64,000 bases of DNA from JBAXTE01 sp037130365 (lineage in GTDB: Bacteria > Bacteroidota > Bacteroidia > Bacteroidales > WCHB1-69), in NCBI GenBank assembly GCA_037130365.1, contig JBAXTE010000022.1, positions 6,168 to 70,167 of the forward strand. Reading direction: 5' to 3'. The translations under genes and the position numbers were made by a program. The notes beneath the pieces are model-generated. The model did no database searches. It saw only the letters and a list, made by a program, of their open reading frames with translations, and was not told where the DNA came from. Shown here piece after piece: positions 27,722 to 36,942 of this stretch; position 1 is the stretch's first letter; every line of letters begins with the position of its first letter.

Positions 27722-27997
27722 TTACTTTTCCTGTTTGGAAACATTAAGAATTTTTTCTCCAAGCACCATCTCAATTTTAGCAATTGTATTAATTGTAAAG
27801 TTGTGTGTGCCGTGCATCCATTTGCTTACTTCTGCTTCGCTTTTATGCAACGATTTTGCTAAATCCCGTTGGGTTTTGTTTTGCTTCGCCAAAATTTCAG
27901 ATATCCTGTCAGAAATTTCAAAAGACAAGTCAACTTCTCGTTTGATATCTTCCGTAATCTCATTACGTATTTTTTCAATTAAAGAGTTTCTTTTCAT
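27722..27997 (-). CDS. XRE-family HTH antitoxin-like protein
   Basis: A 91-aa protein with a C-terminal Cro/C1-type helix-turn-helix (LAKQNKTQRDLAKSLHKSEAEVSKWMHGTHNFTINTIAKIE). The N-terminal half is charged and likely contacts the partner. The start ATG overlaps the stop of the upstream toxin-like gene by 4 bp, in the toxin-first order typical of HigBA. It probably neutralises that protein and represses the pair's promoter. Confidence 0.8.
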   Translation of the reverse strand: MKRNSLIEKIRNEITEDIKREVDLSFEISDRISEILAKQNKTQRDLAKSLHKSEAEVSKWMHGTHNFTINTIAKIEMVLGEKILNVSKQEK

Positions 27998-28497
27998 TTG
28001 GTTATGTTGTTTTGTTTTATAACAAACGACAGATCACCAGTTATTGTTTTACCAATTATTGAGATGTTAGCCGTTTTCTTTTTTGTTTTTATATATTTAT
28101 CTAAACTTGCCAGTATTGATACACAATCATTTAGTTTAGAATCTTCATTATATGTCTTTTTGTTTTTTATTCCTCCACTTCCAATTATCAATATCTCATC
28201 AGAAATCCGTAGGCAATACAAGCGTAGTTTTGAAGTTTCAATTGGAATAGCGCAAACTCCGTCATTCATTTTGCTTTCAGCCGTTCGGAAGTTCCGTTCT
28301 AAAGCTCCTCTAGTTGCAATTTTATCTATCCATGCAATTATAATTAATAAATCTTTTTTGTATTTGGGTTGCTCAGCAAATTGATTAATGAATTTAATGA
28401 ATTCATTTTCAGTTTCTCCATCGTATTGAATCGTATAGAAATTGACTTTCTCATGTTCTTCTAACAGTTCAATTGTTATTTTGTTTTCTGACTTCAC
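27994..28497 (-). CDS. HigB/Gp49-like toxin candidate
   Basis: A 167-aa protein. The central part fits the RelE/HigB (phage Gp49-like) mRNA-interferase fold: IDKIATRGALERNFRTAESKMNDGVCAIPI, then LRLYCLRISDEILIIGSGGIKNKKTYNEDSKL. In Bacteroidota such longer HigB-like proteins are followed by an XRE antitoxin, as here. A C-terminal extension (ITGDLSFVIK) is not part of the usual fold. Toxicity is inferred from family and layout. It stands upstream of AlbA_2 and hsdR and may stabilise the island. Confidence 0.7.
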   Translation of the reverse strand: MKSENKITIELLEEHEKVNFYTIQYDGETENEFIKFINQFAEQPKYKKDLLIIIAWIDKIATRGALERNFRTAESKMNDGVCAIPIETSKLRLYCLRISDEILIIGSGGIKNKKTYNEDSKLNDCVSILASLDKYIKTKKKTANISIIGKTITGDLSFVIKQNNITK

Positions 28498-28626
28498 TTA
28501 TAAGTTAAGTTTTGCAAATTTAGGACTTATTTTTTATTAACCAAATATTTCTGTATTAATTTTGTCAATTACTTTTAATTGAAGAATGTAAAAGTACAAA
28601 TCATTGTTATTTTTATATAAGAATAT

Positions 28627-28653
28627 TTCTTCTATTGCTGATTCAAATGTTTG
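28627..28653 (-). pseudogene. 27-bp copy of the hsdR 5' end (recombination scar)
   Basis: This stretch matches 26084-26110, codons 8-16 of hsdR, at 25 of 27 positions, and reads QTFESAIEE where hsdR reads QTFETAIEE. It sits in the 177-bp gap after the DUF3644 gene, exactly where hsdR would follow if the toxin-antitoxin and AlbA_2 genes were absent. It suggests that those three genes entered between DUF3644 and hsdR, leaving an old 5' end. Confidence 0.6.
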
Positions 28654-28674
28654 TTTTTCTTATATGAATTAATT

Positions 28675-29730
28675 CTAATATAAACTTGAATAAATATCAT
28701 CTTTTGCCATTTCATCTACTAAAAAATCTACCCAATCATCAGTATATAGGTAATTTTCATTTGCCTCATCATAAATACAATAAGTCGGGTCTGTCATTTC
28801 AGGCTTTAATGCTCCTTTATTGGGTCTAATATTGTATTTTTTCCAACATCTTGTATGGGTATCCATATTAAATTTCTCTTTTTCTTTCCCGTTTTTAATT
28901 ATTTTGGGATTGCCTAAAGCTGCTTGAACTTTTTTAACTACATCGTTAGGTTTAATTTTATCCTTATTAGATACAGGGACTTGAATAAATTTATTTTTAA
29001 CCAAAGCAGCAACTCTATTAACTCCGCTTTTTTGAATCTCATTTAATTTGTCATAAGGAACAAATTGAATTGGAAGTGAATTTTTTGATTGATGATTTGC
29101 AACTTGAATTAAGAATGCCTTGAAGGAATATTCGCCAGTATCTAATATGTCAGCACTAATACTACTTCGATATGATTTAATAAAATCAACTATAGATTTT
29201 GTTGAAGGATTTTCAATTATCGCATTGTTTAAACTCTTTGAAGATGGATATAATTGAAGGGCAAATGACAATGATTCCCTAATACAATATTTAACCCCAA
29301 ATTCCTTTTCCATGATTTTGTCAAAATTTAGCAATAATGATTGACATTCGGCAAAAATATCTGAATCAATTTCAGGAATTGATTTATGTTCAATCATATT
29401 TCTAAGTGGTATAAAAAACTCCAAATTTTTTCGGATGGGATTATTTGTGTCTGACCCAAAATATTTGTTTAAGCATTCCTTCAATTCCCAATAATAATAG
29501 TCCCCATCTCGAATAACAAACCTACCATTACTTTCTTTGTGAAAGGGTTTTTTCTTTTGTTTAAAAAATATAGAATGAAACAAAGCAGTCCAAGCAATAG
29601 TCATTAGAACAATATACCCCCCAGATTTAAACTTGATAGCAGGTTTGTTATATGTTTCAACTGCAAGTAAAGCTGAGTCCTGAGACTTTTCAATACATTT
29701 CTTAACTGTTTTTGGTAATCCTTTGGGCAT
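28675..29730 (-). CDS. DUF3644 protein
   Basis: A 351-aa protein matching the DUF3644 family: CIEKSQDSALLAVETYNKPAIKFKSGGYIVLMTIAWTALFHSIF in its N-terminus (given here as the recognisable region, residues about 12-56), then RNMIEHKSIPEID, which resembles a HEPN-type R-x4-6-H motif. The family frequently accompanies type I R-M genes and other defence genes. The RNMIEH motif suggests RNase-type activity, but that is inference. It lies 12 bp after the Trypco2 gene and is in the R-M operon. Confidence 0.7.
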   Translation of the reverse strand: MPKGLPKTVKKCIEKSQDSALLAVETYNKPAIKFKSGGYIVLMTIAWTALFHSIFFKQKKKPFHKESNGRFVIRDGDYYYWELKECLNKYFGSDTNNPIRKNLEFFIPLRNMIEHKSIPEIDSDIFAECQSLLLNFDKIMEKEFGVKYCIRESLSFALQLYPSSKSLNNAIIENPSTKSIVDFIKSYRSSISADILDTGEYSFKAFLIQVANHQSKNSLPIQFVPYDKLNEIQKSGVNRVAALVKNKFIQVPVSNKDKIKPNDVVKKVQAALGNPKIIKNGKEKEKFNMDTHTRCWKKYNIRPNKGALKPEMTDPTYCIYDEANENYLYTDDWVDFLVDEMAKDDIYSSLY

Positions 29731-29742
29731 AAATCATAGTGT

Positions 29743-30054
29743 TTAAATTTCTTTAGACTTTTTTATTTCATCTTCCAATTCTCTTATTTGCTTTCTTAGC
29801 GTTGTAATTTCTGGATTTGGAAATCTGTGATTTGGTCTTAACTTAATTGTTACCTTATGCGTATTTGTTGTTCCAGCACCAATTGTTCCATTGAAAATAA
29901 CTACTTTGATCCCTCCACCAACTTTCTCAAATTCACTAACATTTATTTCAAGATTAACTTCGTCTATTTTATAATTCTTTTTGTTCTCGTAAAATTTACT
30001 TCTTGCTGTTTCAATTTCTTCAAGAGTATATCCAATTAATTCATTTAGTTCCAT
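29743..30054 (-). CDS. Trypco2-domain protein
   Basis: A 103-aa protein with the trypsin-co-occurring domain 2 pattern: short N-terminal helix (LNELIGYTLEEIETAR), then two strands separated by GGG (VNLEINVSEFEKVGGGIKVV), then THKVTIKLRP. A short C-terminal coiled coil follows (EITTLRKQIRELEDEIKK). The domain is known from predicted conflict systems, usually with trypsin-like proteases; none lies here. It is 6 bp after hsdS. Its role may be to tether or sense; nothing more can be said. Confidence 0.65.
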   Translation of the reverse strand: MELNELIGYTLEEIETARSKFYENKKNYKIDEVNLEINVSEFEKVGGGIKVVIFNGTIGAGTTNTHKVTIKLRPNHRFPNPEITTLRKQIRELEDEIKKSKEI

Positions 30055-30060
30055 AAAAAA

Positions 30061-31413
30061 TCAATATTTATTGTTATTATATCTAACATCTACTTTCCCC
30101 GTTACCACCTCACTGATTAATGCCGTTTTGTATTCTTTCAATAGGTCGATTTCTTGTTGAGTGTTTGAAATGATTTCATTTATCTTTTGTGACTCAACTT
30201 TTATAAAATCATTAATATCTTTTTGTTCCTCAATAGATGGGTTTGGACATTTTAATTTTTTTAATATATCTTGGCTTACATTTGGTTGTCCACCACCTTT
30301 TGACAAATTAACAATATGTTCTTTATTAGATTTGAACCAGTTAAATAAAAATTCATCTGTTATTTGACTAGAACCATAAAAAACACAACAAGCTTGATTC
30401 ATTGTTGTTTCGCATTTGACAATACTTGTTTTTCCAATTGTTGCTCCATACATTGCTATAACAACAGACTCCGCTGGAAATAATTTTAGTGCAGAATAAT
30501 CTTCAATAGCTTTTGGGGTTATTTTCTTAGAAGTTTGATAAAGATAGTCATCATTTAAATCCCCAGTGTTTAACCAATTAATTGTGCCATTCTCATGATA
30601 AATTGGGTTGCCCGATTCTGGAGTCGTTCCACTCCCAACAAGTTGATATGCATGACCTAATTTCCAAACCTCCCAATGCTCCGGTATCTCCCCAAGCCAT
30701 TCAATCCCCGAATCCTTCATTTTTACATTCGGGTTCAGCCCTTTAGTAACGGCTTGGTTAATCATGGCGGTGCGTTCTTCGTGCAGCAACTCTATCAAAC
30801 GTTGCTTCTTGCCAATTAGGTCGTCAATTTGGGTGGTTTTTTTGTCGAGGTAGTTGGCAATGGCGGTTTGTTCTTGAATTGGAGGCAACAATACTTTGTA
30901 TTCACCACATGCTTCTTGAGAAATTCCGAAAAATGTAGTTCCAGTTTTAGTCAGCTCAACATGGTTATAGAAGTAATCTGTTTGTAGCTGATAATAAATA
31001 AATCTTGTATAATATTCATCTCTTAGCGGTCTAAACACCAATAAATGACTATTTAAGGATGCTTTACCTGGCAAGTCATTAACAAAAAGTAATTTCCCAA
31101 TTGTTCCATCTTTTGTCATTAGAACATCACCTTCTTTTAATTGAATTTCTGGGGCTTCATCATATCTTTCATTAGTAATATGATAAACTTCATCCCATCT
31201 TATTTTGCCATCTTTAAAATTCATTCCAGTTATTAAATATGGTAAATCTTTATTTTCTAAAAATTCAGATTGTTTTAAACCTTGCCATCCAATCCGACCT
31301 TTCATATATGAAACTCTTTTGAATTTATTCAAAGACCAATTAGAAGGTATTTCATTTAAACAATTTGATTGTATCTTATTATATGAATCGTATTTTTTCA
31401 TCATTTTACCCAA
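30061..31413 (-). CDS. hsdS: Type I restriction enzyme specificity subunit (HsdS)
   Basis: 450 aa with the classic two-half layout. Half 1: target-recognition domain residues about 20-165 (IPSNWSLNKFKRV start), then the conserved helix LLPPIQEQTAIANYLDKKTT ... LLHEERTAMINQAVTKGL. Half 2: IPEHWEVWKLGHAYQLVGSG, a second recognition domain, then SIEEQKDINDFIKVESQK ... LLKEYKTALISEVVTGKVDVR. Each domain reads half of a bipartite DNA target, which cannot be predicted here. It overlaps hsdM by 8 bp. No second hsdS or inverted partial copy was seen, so shuffling is not evident. Confidence 0.94.
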   Translation of the reverse strand: MGKMMKKYDSYNKIQSNCLNEIPSNWSLNKFKRVSYMKGRIGWQGLKQSEFLENKDLPYLITGMNFKDGKIRWDEVYHITNERYDEAPEIQLKEGDVLMTKDGTIGKLLFVNDLPGKASLNSHLLVFRPLRDEYYTRFIYYQLQTDYFYNHVELTKTGTTFFGISQEACGEYKVLLPPIQEQTAIANYLDKKTTQIDDLIGKKQRLIELLHEERTAMINQAVTKGLNPNVKMKDSGIEWLGEIPEHWEVWKLGHAYQLVGSGTTPESGNPIYHENGTINWLNTGDLNDDYLYQTSKKITPKAIEDYSALKLFPAESVVIAMYGATIGKTSIVKCETTMNQACCVFYGSSQITDEFLFNWFKSNKEHIVNLSKGGGQPNVSQDILKKLKCPNPSIEEQKDINDFIKVESQKINEIISNTQQEIDLLKEYKTALISEVVTGKVDVRYNNNKY

Positions 31414-33124
31414 TCACTTCCTTTATTAATCCATCGGTTTCTTGTTCCAAAGCAAAAATATCAGCACGTATTTCTTCCAAACTGCGGAGTGGTTTATATT
31501 GGTAAAAGTATTTGGTAAAGTTAATTTCGTATCCAATATTGGTTTTGGTTTCATCTGCCCAAGCGTCATTCACGTGTGGCAACACTTCACGCTTAATGTA
31601 ATCGTGTATGTTCTCTATCAATGGAATGTTTTCAGTATCACGTAAGCTGCAATCGGGTTTTGGTTTACCGTTTTTATCCTTCACAATTTCTCCTTTGGCA
31701 TTGCGCTCTGGGCGTTCAATAGTTACTTTGGCATAACCAAACTCTTTGTTGTCAAATATCTTGCAGTATTCGTTGGCTTTAAATTCGCCATACATTTTGG
31801 TGATTTCTTCAATATGTTGTTCGCTTAGTTCATTACGTTTATCGCCCAGCGATTTACTCATTTTTTTGAAGAAATCTACCGCATTTATTAATTGAACTTT
31901 TCCTTTGCGTTGGTTGGGTTTGTTATTCGATATTATCCAAATATAGGTGCTAATGCCTGTATTGTAAAATAGCTGATTTGGCAATGCAATAATGGCTTCC
32001 AGTAAGTCGTTTTCGATAACCCATTGGCGAATACTGCTTTCGTTTTTTGTTTTACTAGGTGAACCCGAAAACAATGGCGAACCATTAAAAACTATTGCCA
32101 ATCGAGAACCTTCCGATTTCATTTTGCTCATTAGTTGCATTAAAAACAAAAACGAACCATCGCTCATAGAGGGCAATCCAGCTCCAAAACGTCCACCATG
32201 CCCAAGTTGTTCGTGTTCTTCTTTTACTTTTTTACCAAACTTTTCCCATTTAACGCCAAATGGTGGATTTGTAATTAAATAATCGAATTTCTGGTTACTT
32301 AATTGGTCTTCGGAAATACTATTTCCCTTTTTTATATTGGTTGGGTTTTGTCCTTTAATCATTAAATCCGACTTGCAAATGGCATAGGATTCTGGGTTGA
32401 GTTCTTGCCCGAATACTTCCAAACGTGCATCGGGATTGAGTTCGTTAAGATATTCTTCGGCTACCGATAACATTCCTCCTGTACCTGCACAGCAATCGTA
32501 AATGGTTTTTGTAATTCCTTTTTTGGTTAGAATTTCTCTATCGTTTAAAAATAATATGTTTACCATTAGCCTAATAACTTCTCTTGGAGTGAAGTGTTCT
32601 CCAGCGGTTTCGTTTGATATTTCGGCAAATTTACGAATCAACTCTTCAAACATATATCCCATTTCCATGCTTGAAATTTTATCGGGATGTAAGTCAACTT
32701 CCTGGAACCTTTTCACTATCATAAATAGCAAATTGGCTTCATCCAGTTTTGTAATTTGATTTTCAAATTCAAATTGTTCAATTACTTCACGAGCATCGTC
32801 AGAAAAGCCGTTTATGTAATTTCTGAGGTTGGCTGCTAAGTTATTTGGGTCAGCTATTAGCTTATTGAAATCGAATTTGCTACGATTGTGAAAGTTATAT
32901 CCAGCCGCTTTATTCAAAATTGGGTCAAGGTTTTCGATATTCATCGCTTTTGCTTGCTCAAATTTAGCTAAAACAGTTTCTTTGGTGGGTTCTAGCACAC
33001 AATCTAATCTGCGTAATACGGTAAGGGGTAAAACCACTTTTCCGTAATCGCTTTGTTTATAATCACCCCTTAATAGGTCGGCAATTGACCAAATAAAGTT
33101 AGCAGATTCTTTTACGTTTTTCAT
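31406..33124 (-). CDS. hsdM: Type I restriction-modification methyltransferase (HsdM)
   Basis: N6-adenine DNA methyltransferase subunit. The frame is open to 33196, but the typical HsdM N-terminal domain begins at MKNVKESANFIWSIADLLRG (Met at 33124). Seen: N-terminal helical domain, SAM-binding motif I (YDCCAGTGGML), catalytic motif IV NPPF (YLITNPPFGVKWE), and a C-terminal helix (RSLEEIRADIFALEQETDGL) that contacts S. First gene of the operon M-S-Trypco2-DUF3644-toxin-antitoxin-AlbA_2-R. The 320 bp upstream hold its promoter but no clear consensus. Confidence 0.94.
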   Translation of the reverse strand: MKNVKESANFIWSIADLLRGDYKQSDYGKVVLPLTVLRRLDCVLEPTKETVLAKFEQAKAMNIENLDPILNKAAGYNFHNRSKFDFNKLIADPNNLAANLRNYINGFSDDAREVIEQFEFENQITKLDEANLLFMIVKRFQEVDLHPDKISSMEMGYMFEELIRKFAEISNETAGEHFTPREVIRLMVNILFLNDREILTKKGITKTIYDCCAGTGGMLSVAEEYLNELNPDARLEVFGQELNPESYAICKSDLMIKGQNPTNIKKGNSISEDQLSNQKFDYLITNPPFGVKWEKFGKKVKEEHEQLGHGGRFGAGLPSMSDGSFLFLMQLMSKMKSEGSRLAIVFNGSPLFSGSPSKTKNESSIRQWVIENDLLEAIIALPNQLFYNTGISTYIWIISNNKPNQRKGKVQLINAVDFFKKMSKSLGDKRNELSEQHIEEITKMYGEFKANEYCKIFDNKEFGYAKVTIERPERNAKGEIVKDKNGKPKPDCSLRDTENIPLIENIHDYIKREVLPHVNDAWADETKTNIGYEINFTKYFYQYKPLRSLEEIRADIFALEQETDGLIKEVIG

Positions 33125-33196
33125 ATCTAATTTGTATTCTTTTAGCTCTGGTGTCAATAGAGATGTGGCATTAACGTGTTCACATCTGATATTCAT

Positions 33197-33519
33197 AATT
33201 AATGTACAAATGTAAGGAATAAAATAAATTATATACAGAAAATAATAAATGAATTTCGAAACTGATAAAGTGTATTTTTAATGATGATTTCACTGAAGTC
33301 ACGTAAACAAATATGGAATTGTTTTGATAATTGAGGATTTCAATAATGAAGGATTATTTTGGATAAAACTGTAATGAAAAACATATAGGTAATTCATTTA
33401 ATATAATTGATTTAATAGCTAAATAAAGCGATTTGCGGAGCTTTCTTTGAGTTGAAAATGGGAACCTTGGGTTGTTGTGTTTTCAATTGCCTTAAATCAA
33501 TTAATTCTCACATCTTCTA
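33197..33519. other. Intergenic region upstream of hsdM, no gene seen
   Basis: About 320 bp, A+T-rich, between hsdM and the HUH-like gene. No coding frame or strong hairpin was found. It should contain the promoter of the R-M operon. Confidence 0.35.
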
Positions 33520-34002
33520 TTATTTCAAATTTGATCTAATAAACGTTTTATCAAGGATGTTAGACTGTTTCAAATGATATTTCATTAAGCCATTTTCATC
33601 GTAAATATCAGCAGAATCATACAAATCAATTTTGATTTTATTTTTCATAAATGTTTCAATTATTTGAGTCCTAAATTCTTCTATAATTACACTATTAAAT
33701 AAATTTATGTTTTTATCAATAATCAAATGAGCATGATAACCCATTCCTGATATTTTAGACTGATTAATTTTTGAAATTGATGGATCTACTTCAATATTAC
33801 AGAGATATTTAATGTATTCGTGAGATTTGTTTATATTTTGTTTCTTACAATAATCACCAATAGATTTTCGAATTATAAATTTCAATTGATTATAACTTTT
33901 TAAATTGGTTATAGGTGTAATTACTATATAATGTAAATCATCACTATTTTTTATTTTGTTGAATTGTTTAATATATTCATCTTTATATTCATTATTATTC
34001 AT
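33520..34002 (-). CDS. Small HUH-endonuclease-like protein
   Basis: A 160-aa protein with features of a single-strand DNA nickase. First strand HYIVITPI, metal motif GYHAHLIID (hydrophobic-H-x-H-hydrophobic) near residue 90, and a late Tyr in GLMKYHLKQ near residue 143 in the place of the nucleophile. The order fits small Rep or inovirus gp2-like proteins. It is shorter than most relaxases and has no helicase. It could start rolling-circle copying or nick a mobilisation origin. Without structural support this is a motif-based call; a degenerate remnant is possible. Confidence 0.45.
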   Translation of the reverse strand: MNNNEYKDEYIKQFNKIKNSDDLHYIVITPITNLKSYNQLKFIIRKSIGDYCKKQNINKSHEYIKYLCNIEVDPSISKINQSKISGMGYHAHLIIDKNINLFNSVIIEEFRTQIIETFMKNKIKIDLYDSADIYDENGLMKYHLKQSNILDKTFIRSNLK

Positions 34003-34338
34003 TTTATTAATATTCTTTTTTTATATATAATAAACAACTAAAGAAAACCCAAATGCTTTTCTTCTAACTAGTTGTTTTTCATAAAATTTCCGCTGTATTT
34101 TACTTAAAATTGGAAAGTTTTTAAGTGATGTAAGTTTTAATTGCAGAGTCCTCACAACTCAGTATTCCTTTAAATTTTCAATGCCAATATTTTATTCAAA
34201 ATGCCTTATCTCTAATAATATTTTCTTAAAATTGATTTTGATGTTTATCGCATTCTAAACTGTCTTTGTTTTTAATTTGTCTTTTCCTTTTGAAATTATT
34301 CATTGTTTTTGATTATTTTTTGAAATCTATTTCTAGAT

Positions 34339-34506
34339 TTATTTGCAATCCAGTTCCTTGTCAATTAACTCTTTTAGTCCAATATATTCATTTTTTATTA
34401 AATTTTCTAAATAAGCCTTCATCGTCCTTCTGTCTGACTCAGAAAGCTTTCTAATCATAGACCTTGTTTCAAGTTTGACTACCACATACCGTTCATCTTT
34501 TTTCAT
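34339..34506 (-). CDS. 55-aa ribbon-helix-helix-like small protein
   Basis: An ATG at 34506 opens MKKDERYVVVKLETRS, continuing RKLSESDRRTMKAYLENLIKNEY and ending DKELDCK. A short beta strand (YVVVKLETRSM) followed by two helices is the plan of ribbon-helix-helix DNA binders (antitoxins, relaxosome accessory proteins). The 330 bp between it and the HUH-like gene show no other gene. A functional link to that gene is a guess from distance and strand. Confidence 0.5.
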   Translation of the reverse strand: MKKDERYVVVKLETRSMIRKLSESDRRTMKAYLENLIKNEYIGLKELIDKELDCK

Positions 34507-34926
34507 AGTTGTTTATTTTTTTTTGACTGAAAAATTCAGTTGAGTTATTACAAAACCATATACATTTGTTTTTTCTTTAGAATATACTTTTGTAATTTGA
34601 ATTGTATATATAAATTCCATGTAGGGCAAAAAAGACAAAAAGTTTAATAATTTTTGATAGTGAGTAAAAAAAAAGCTAAACCCCAATTGGAATTTAACTT
34701 TTTTGTTTAGAAAAGGAATTATGGAACAATGTCCAAAGTGTTTTATTCATCAAAAAAATAAAGGAAATTTGAATCTTTTATTTTGAGTTTATTACTGAAA
34801 GTAAATGGTTTGTTATTTTCAGAAAAATAAAACAAATATTATTAATAAAACATGATCTATTTACTGCTAGAAAATATTGGGAAGATCAAAAAACATTAAC
34901 CTTTTTGATAAAATTCATATGTGAGA

Positions 34927-35067
34927 TTATCTATGACCACAAGTACGCTTAACATCCATTCCAACACCATTGTTCCCTGTTTTGATTGAATGCTTATGCC
35001 TTTTTTGAACACTGCATGATGATATTAAAATCACTAAAACTAATAATATTAGGGTTTTTGCCTTCAT
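34927..35067 (-). CDS. 46-aa putative lipoprotein
   Basis: ATG at 35067 opens MKAKTLILLVLVILISSCSVQKRHKH, a clear lipoprotein signal with lipobox ISSC at residues 15-18. Only about 28 residues follow (KTGNNGVGMDVKRTCGHR). Such tiny basic lipoproteins are common in Bacteroidota and of unknown use. It may be a complete small gene or the remains of a longer one. The stretch 34507-34926 holds no other convincing gene. Confidence 0.5.
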   Translation of the reverse strand: MKAKTLILLVLVILISSCSVQKRHKHSIKTGNNGVGMDVKRTCGHR

Positions 35068-35129
35068 TTAGTTGTTCTATTTTACAATAATGTTTATCGT
35101 ATATTACTCTGTATAATTTCGGAATAAAA

Positions 35130-35160
35130 CCAGTCACTCTGCTATTGTGTCAAACTGCTG
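35130..35160. repeat. Module-boundary repeat, copy A (partial)
   Basis: The bases tgctattgtgtcaaac here match tgctattgtgccaaac in copy D (46,236-46,252) at 15 of 16 positions. Only this terminal portion of the longer repeat is recognisable. It lies just at the 3' end of the four-helix membrane protein gene. Confidence 0.4.
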
Positions 35161-35607
35161 CTATGTGAAGTATTTTTGTTCGGTTTGTCTGTATATTTTA
35201 TCTAATTTGTATAATGTTAAAAAATTGACTGACCAATATACTACAAAAGCAATAGTGCCAGTCAATGAAATCATAAAAAGTTCAATAAGTCCAAGACGTG
35301 TTTCCCCAAAAACTAATCCGAAAAGCAATCCAAAAAGAATACATTGAATACCTGTTAATTGAATAAGTGTCAAACCCCAAACATTTCGATGTTTAGAAAA
35401 TTTATTCCATAACGGAATTATCATAGTAAATTGAATTAGCAATGCAAGAATTGTCAAAGATGGAACAAACCAATTTAAAAAACCATTGTCTGGTAAAAAA
35501 AAAGCATCACCTTCATTTTTTATCAAATTAAATATTACCAGAAGCCCAAGAACTGTTAAAACACCAAATAATGTTGGTAATATTGTTTTAATCATTTTCG
35601 TTTTCAT
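35161..35607 (-). CDS. Small integral membrane protein
   Basis: 148 aa with four hydrophobic helices: ILPTLFGVLTVLGLLVIFNL, FVPSLTILALLIQFTMII, TLIQLTGIQCILFGLLFGLV and LFMISLTGTIAFVVYWSV. No conserved enzymatic residues were recognised. It is a standalone gene flanked by gaps and partly bounded by a repeat, so it may be a single-gene cassette. Function unknown. Confidence 0.6.
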   Translation of the reverse strand: MKTKMIKTILPTLFGVLTVLGLLVIFNLIKNEGDAFFLPDNGFLNWFVPSLTILALLIQFTMIIPLWNKFSKHRNVWGLTLIQLTGIQCILFGLLFGLVFGETRLGLIELFMISLTGTIAFVVYWSVNFLTLYKLDKIYRQTEQKYFT

Positions 35608-35716
35608 ATTTTAACTAATTTAATTTTTTAAACGAAAATTATATTAAGATATTTTTAAAAGCATTTAAAACTTTTGTTAAAAAATGATACTAGAATCTAA
35701 CTTCAATAAGGAAAAA

Positions 35717-36613
35717 TTATAAATTTCTGATTGCTCCATTCAAATATTGATAAGTTTTTGCACCATTTTTTGTAATAAATGTAATTGGATTTCCATTTGA
35801 TTTACTTATAACAATAGCATCATTAAAAGGCTCAATTGCCATAATTGAATTCAAAGTAATCGTTGAGCTTTTTTCATTACTTTTAAAAAGAACTCTATTT
35901 GTTGTAATATTAATAACTCCTTTACCTCTTGATATTTTTTTAATTTCTTTTTCCATTCCAACATTGTAACTTCCTAAATTATAGCTCAATCCTTTTGCTA
36001 TTTTAATCCTAACACTTGGTCCACCATAATTAATTCTTTTAGTTACTTGTCTTTGCTCTATAAGTTCAACATTTTCTTCTCGATATATGCATTGTTCATT
36101 TTTCTGCAAAATAAAATCTGAATTCAAGTTTGGAAATATTCCTTTGTCTAACTCCCAATTTGTTACGTAATATTCAAATTTATTCTTAATCTTTTCTGAA
36201 GTGTCATATTCACTTACTTTTAAATCCTTACTATATTCAATAATACTTTGAATTTCATCGGGATCTAAGGCATCATCATTATTGATTTTTTCAAAAATCA
36301 TTGATTCAATCATGTCCTTATTAACTAAGGATAAAATTTCATCATTCGATTCATTTGGAAACAAGTTTGAAAAAAAATCTAAATAGGAATTACCTAAAGT
36401 TTTAACATTTTCATAATTAATTTTCGTAGAATATCCTTGAATAATTCTTTTTTTAACAGCATTATAATCTTCATTATTAGACCATTCTTGTCTATTATTT
36501 ATTAAATATTCTAAGTCTTTCTGATTGTCTGGAAAAGTACGAATTGCATTGTTTAATTTGTTTATCAATTTTATGGCTTTTCCCCAGCCTTTAAACCAAT
36601 TTATTATTCCCAT
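35717..36613 (-). CDS. Hypothetical protein with PH-like C-terminal domain
   Basis: The frame is open to 36670; the Met at 36613 (MGIINWFKGWGKAIK) is the more natural start because the preceding 19 codons are A+T-driven (YIFVYPYYIEKLL). About 298 aa. The N-terminal half is helical. The C-terminal half has the pattern of bacterial PH-like domains that read NEQCIYREENVELIEQR ... GKGVINITTNRVLFKS ... SITLNSIMAIEPFNDAI, that is 'gE ... G.g.ltiTn.Rl.f ... i.l..I..i'. Such domains bind membranes or proteins. Exact role unknown. Confidence 0.55.
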   Translation of the reverse strand: MGIINWFKGWGKAIKLINKLNNAIRTFPDNQKDLEYLINNRQEWSNNEDYNAVKKRIIQGYSTKINYENVKTLGNSYLDFFSNLFPNESNDEILSLVNKDMIESMIFEKINNDDALDPDEIQSIIEYSKDLKVSEYDTSEKIKNKFEYYVTNWELDKGIFPNLNSDFILQKNEQCIYREENVELIEQRQVTKRINYGGPSVRIKIAKGLSYNLGSYNVGMEKEIKKISRGKGVINITTNRVLFKSNEKSSTITLNSIMAIEPFNDAIVISKSNGNPITFITKNGAKTYQYLNGAIRNL

Positions 36614-36942
36614 AGTTTTATTTTTTAATAGTTTTTCAATATAATACGGGTATACAAAAATATACCACATAAGGTTTGTTTAACTTATTGCTAAAGGATG
36701 CAAATTTGGGCAATAGTTTACAAAATAATACTTACATTTTAAATTTCCACCAAAGTTAATTAATCTTGTTTAACATTCAAAACTTGTATAATACTTTAAC
36801 ATCAAATAGAATTTGTTTTTTTCTAAAATACAACTATTCGTTAAACAATAAATTTTAGTTTTCAAATATCATATTTGGAGTTTTGTAGTTCAAAGATATA
36901 TGTAATTTTTTAGAATTACATATATTAATTACTTTTGTTGAA

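Noticed and set aside
30061..31413. Phase-variable hsdS shuffling
   Set aside because: Only one hsdS; no silent partial copies or inverted repeats beside it.
34721..34786. 21-codon frame with CPKC (zinc-finger-like start)
   Set aside because: Too short, no second Cys pair, inside an A+T-rich gap.
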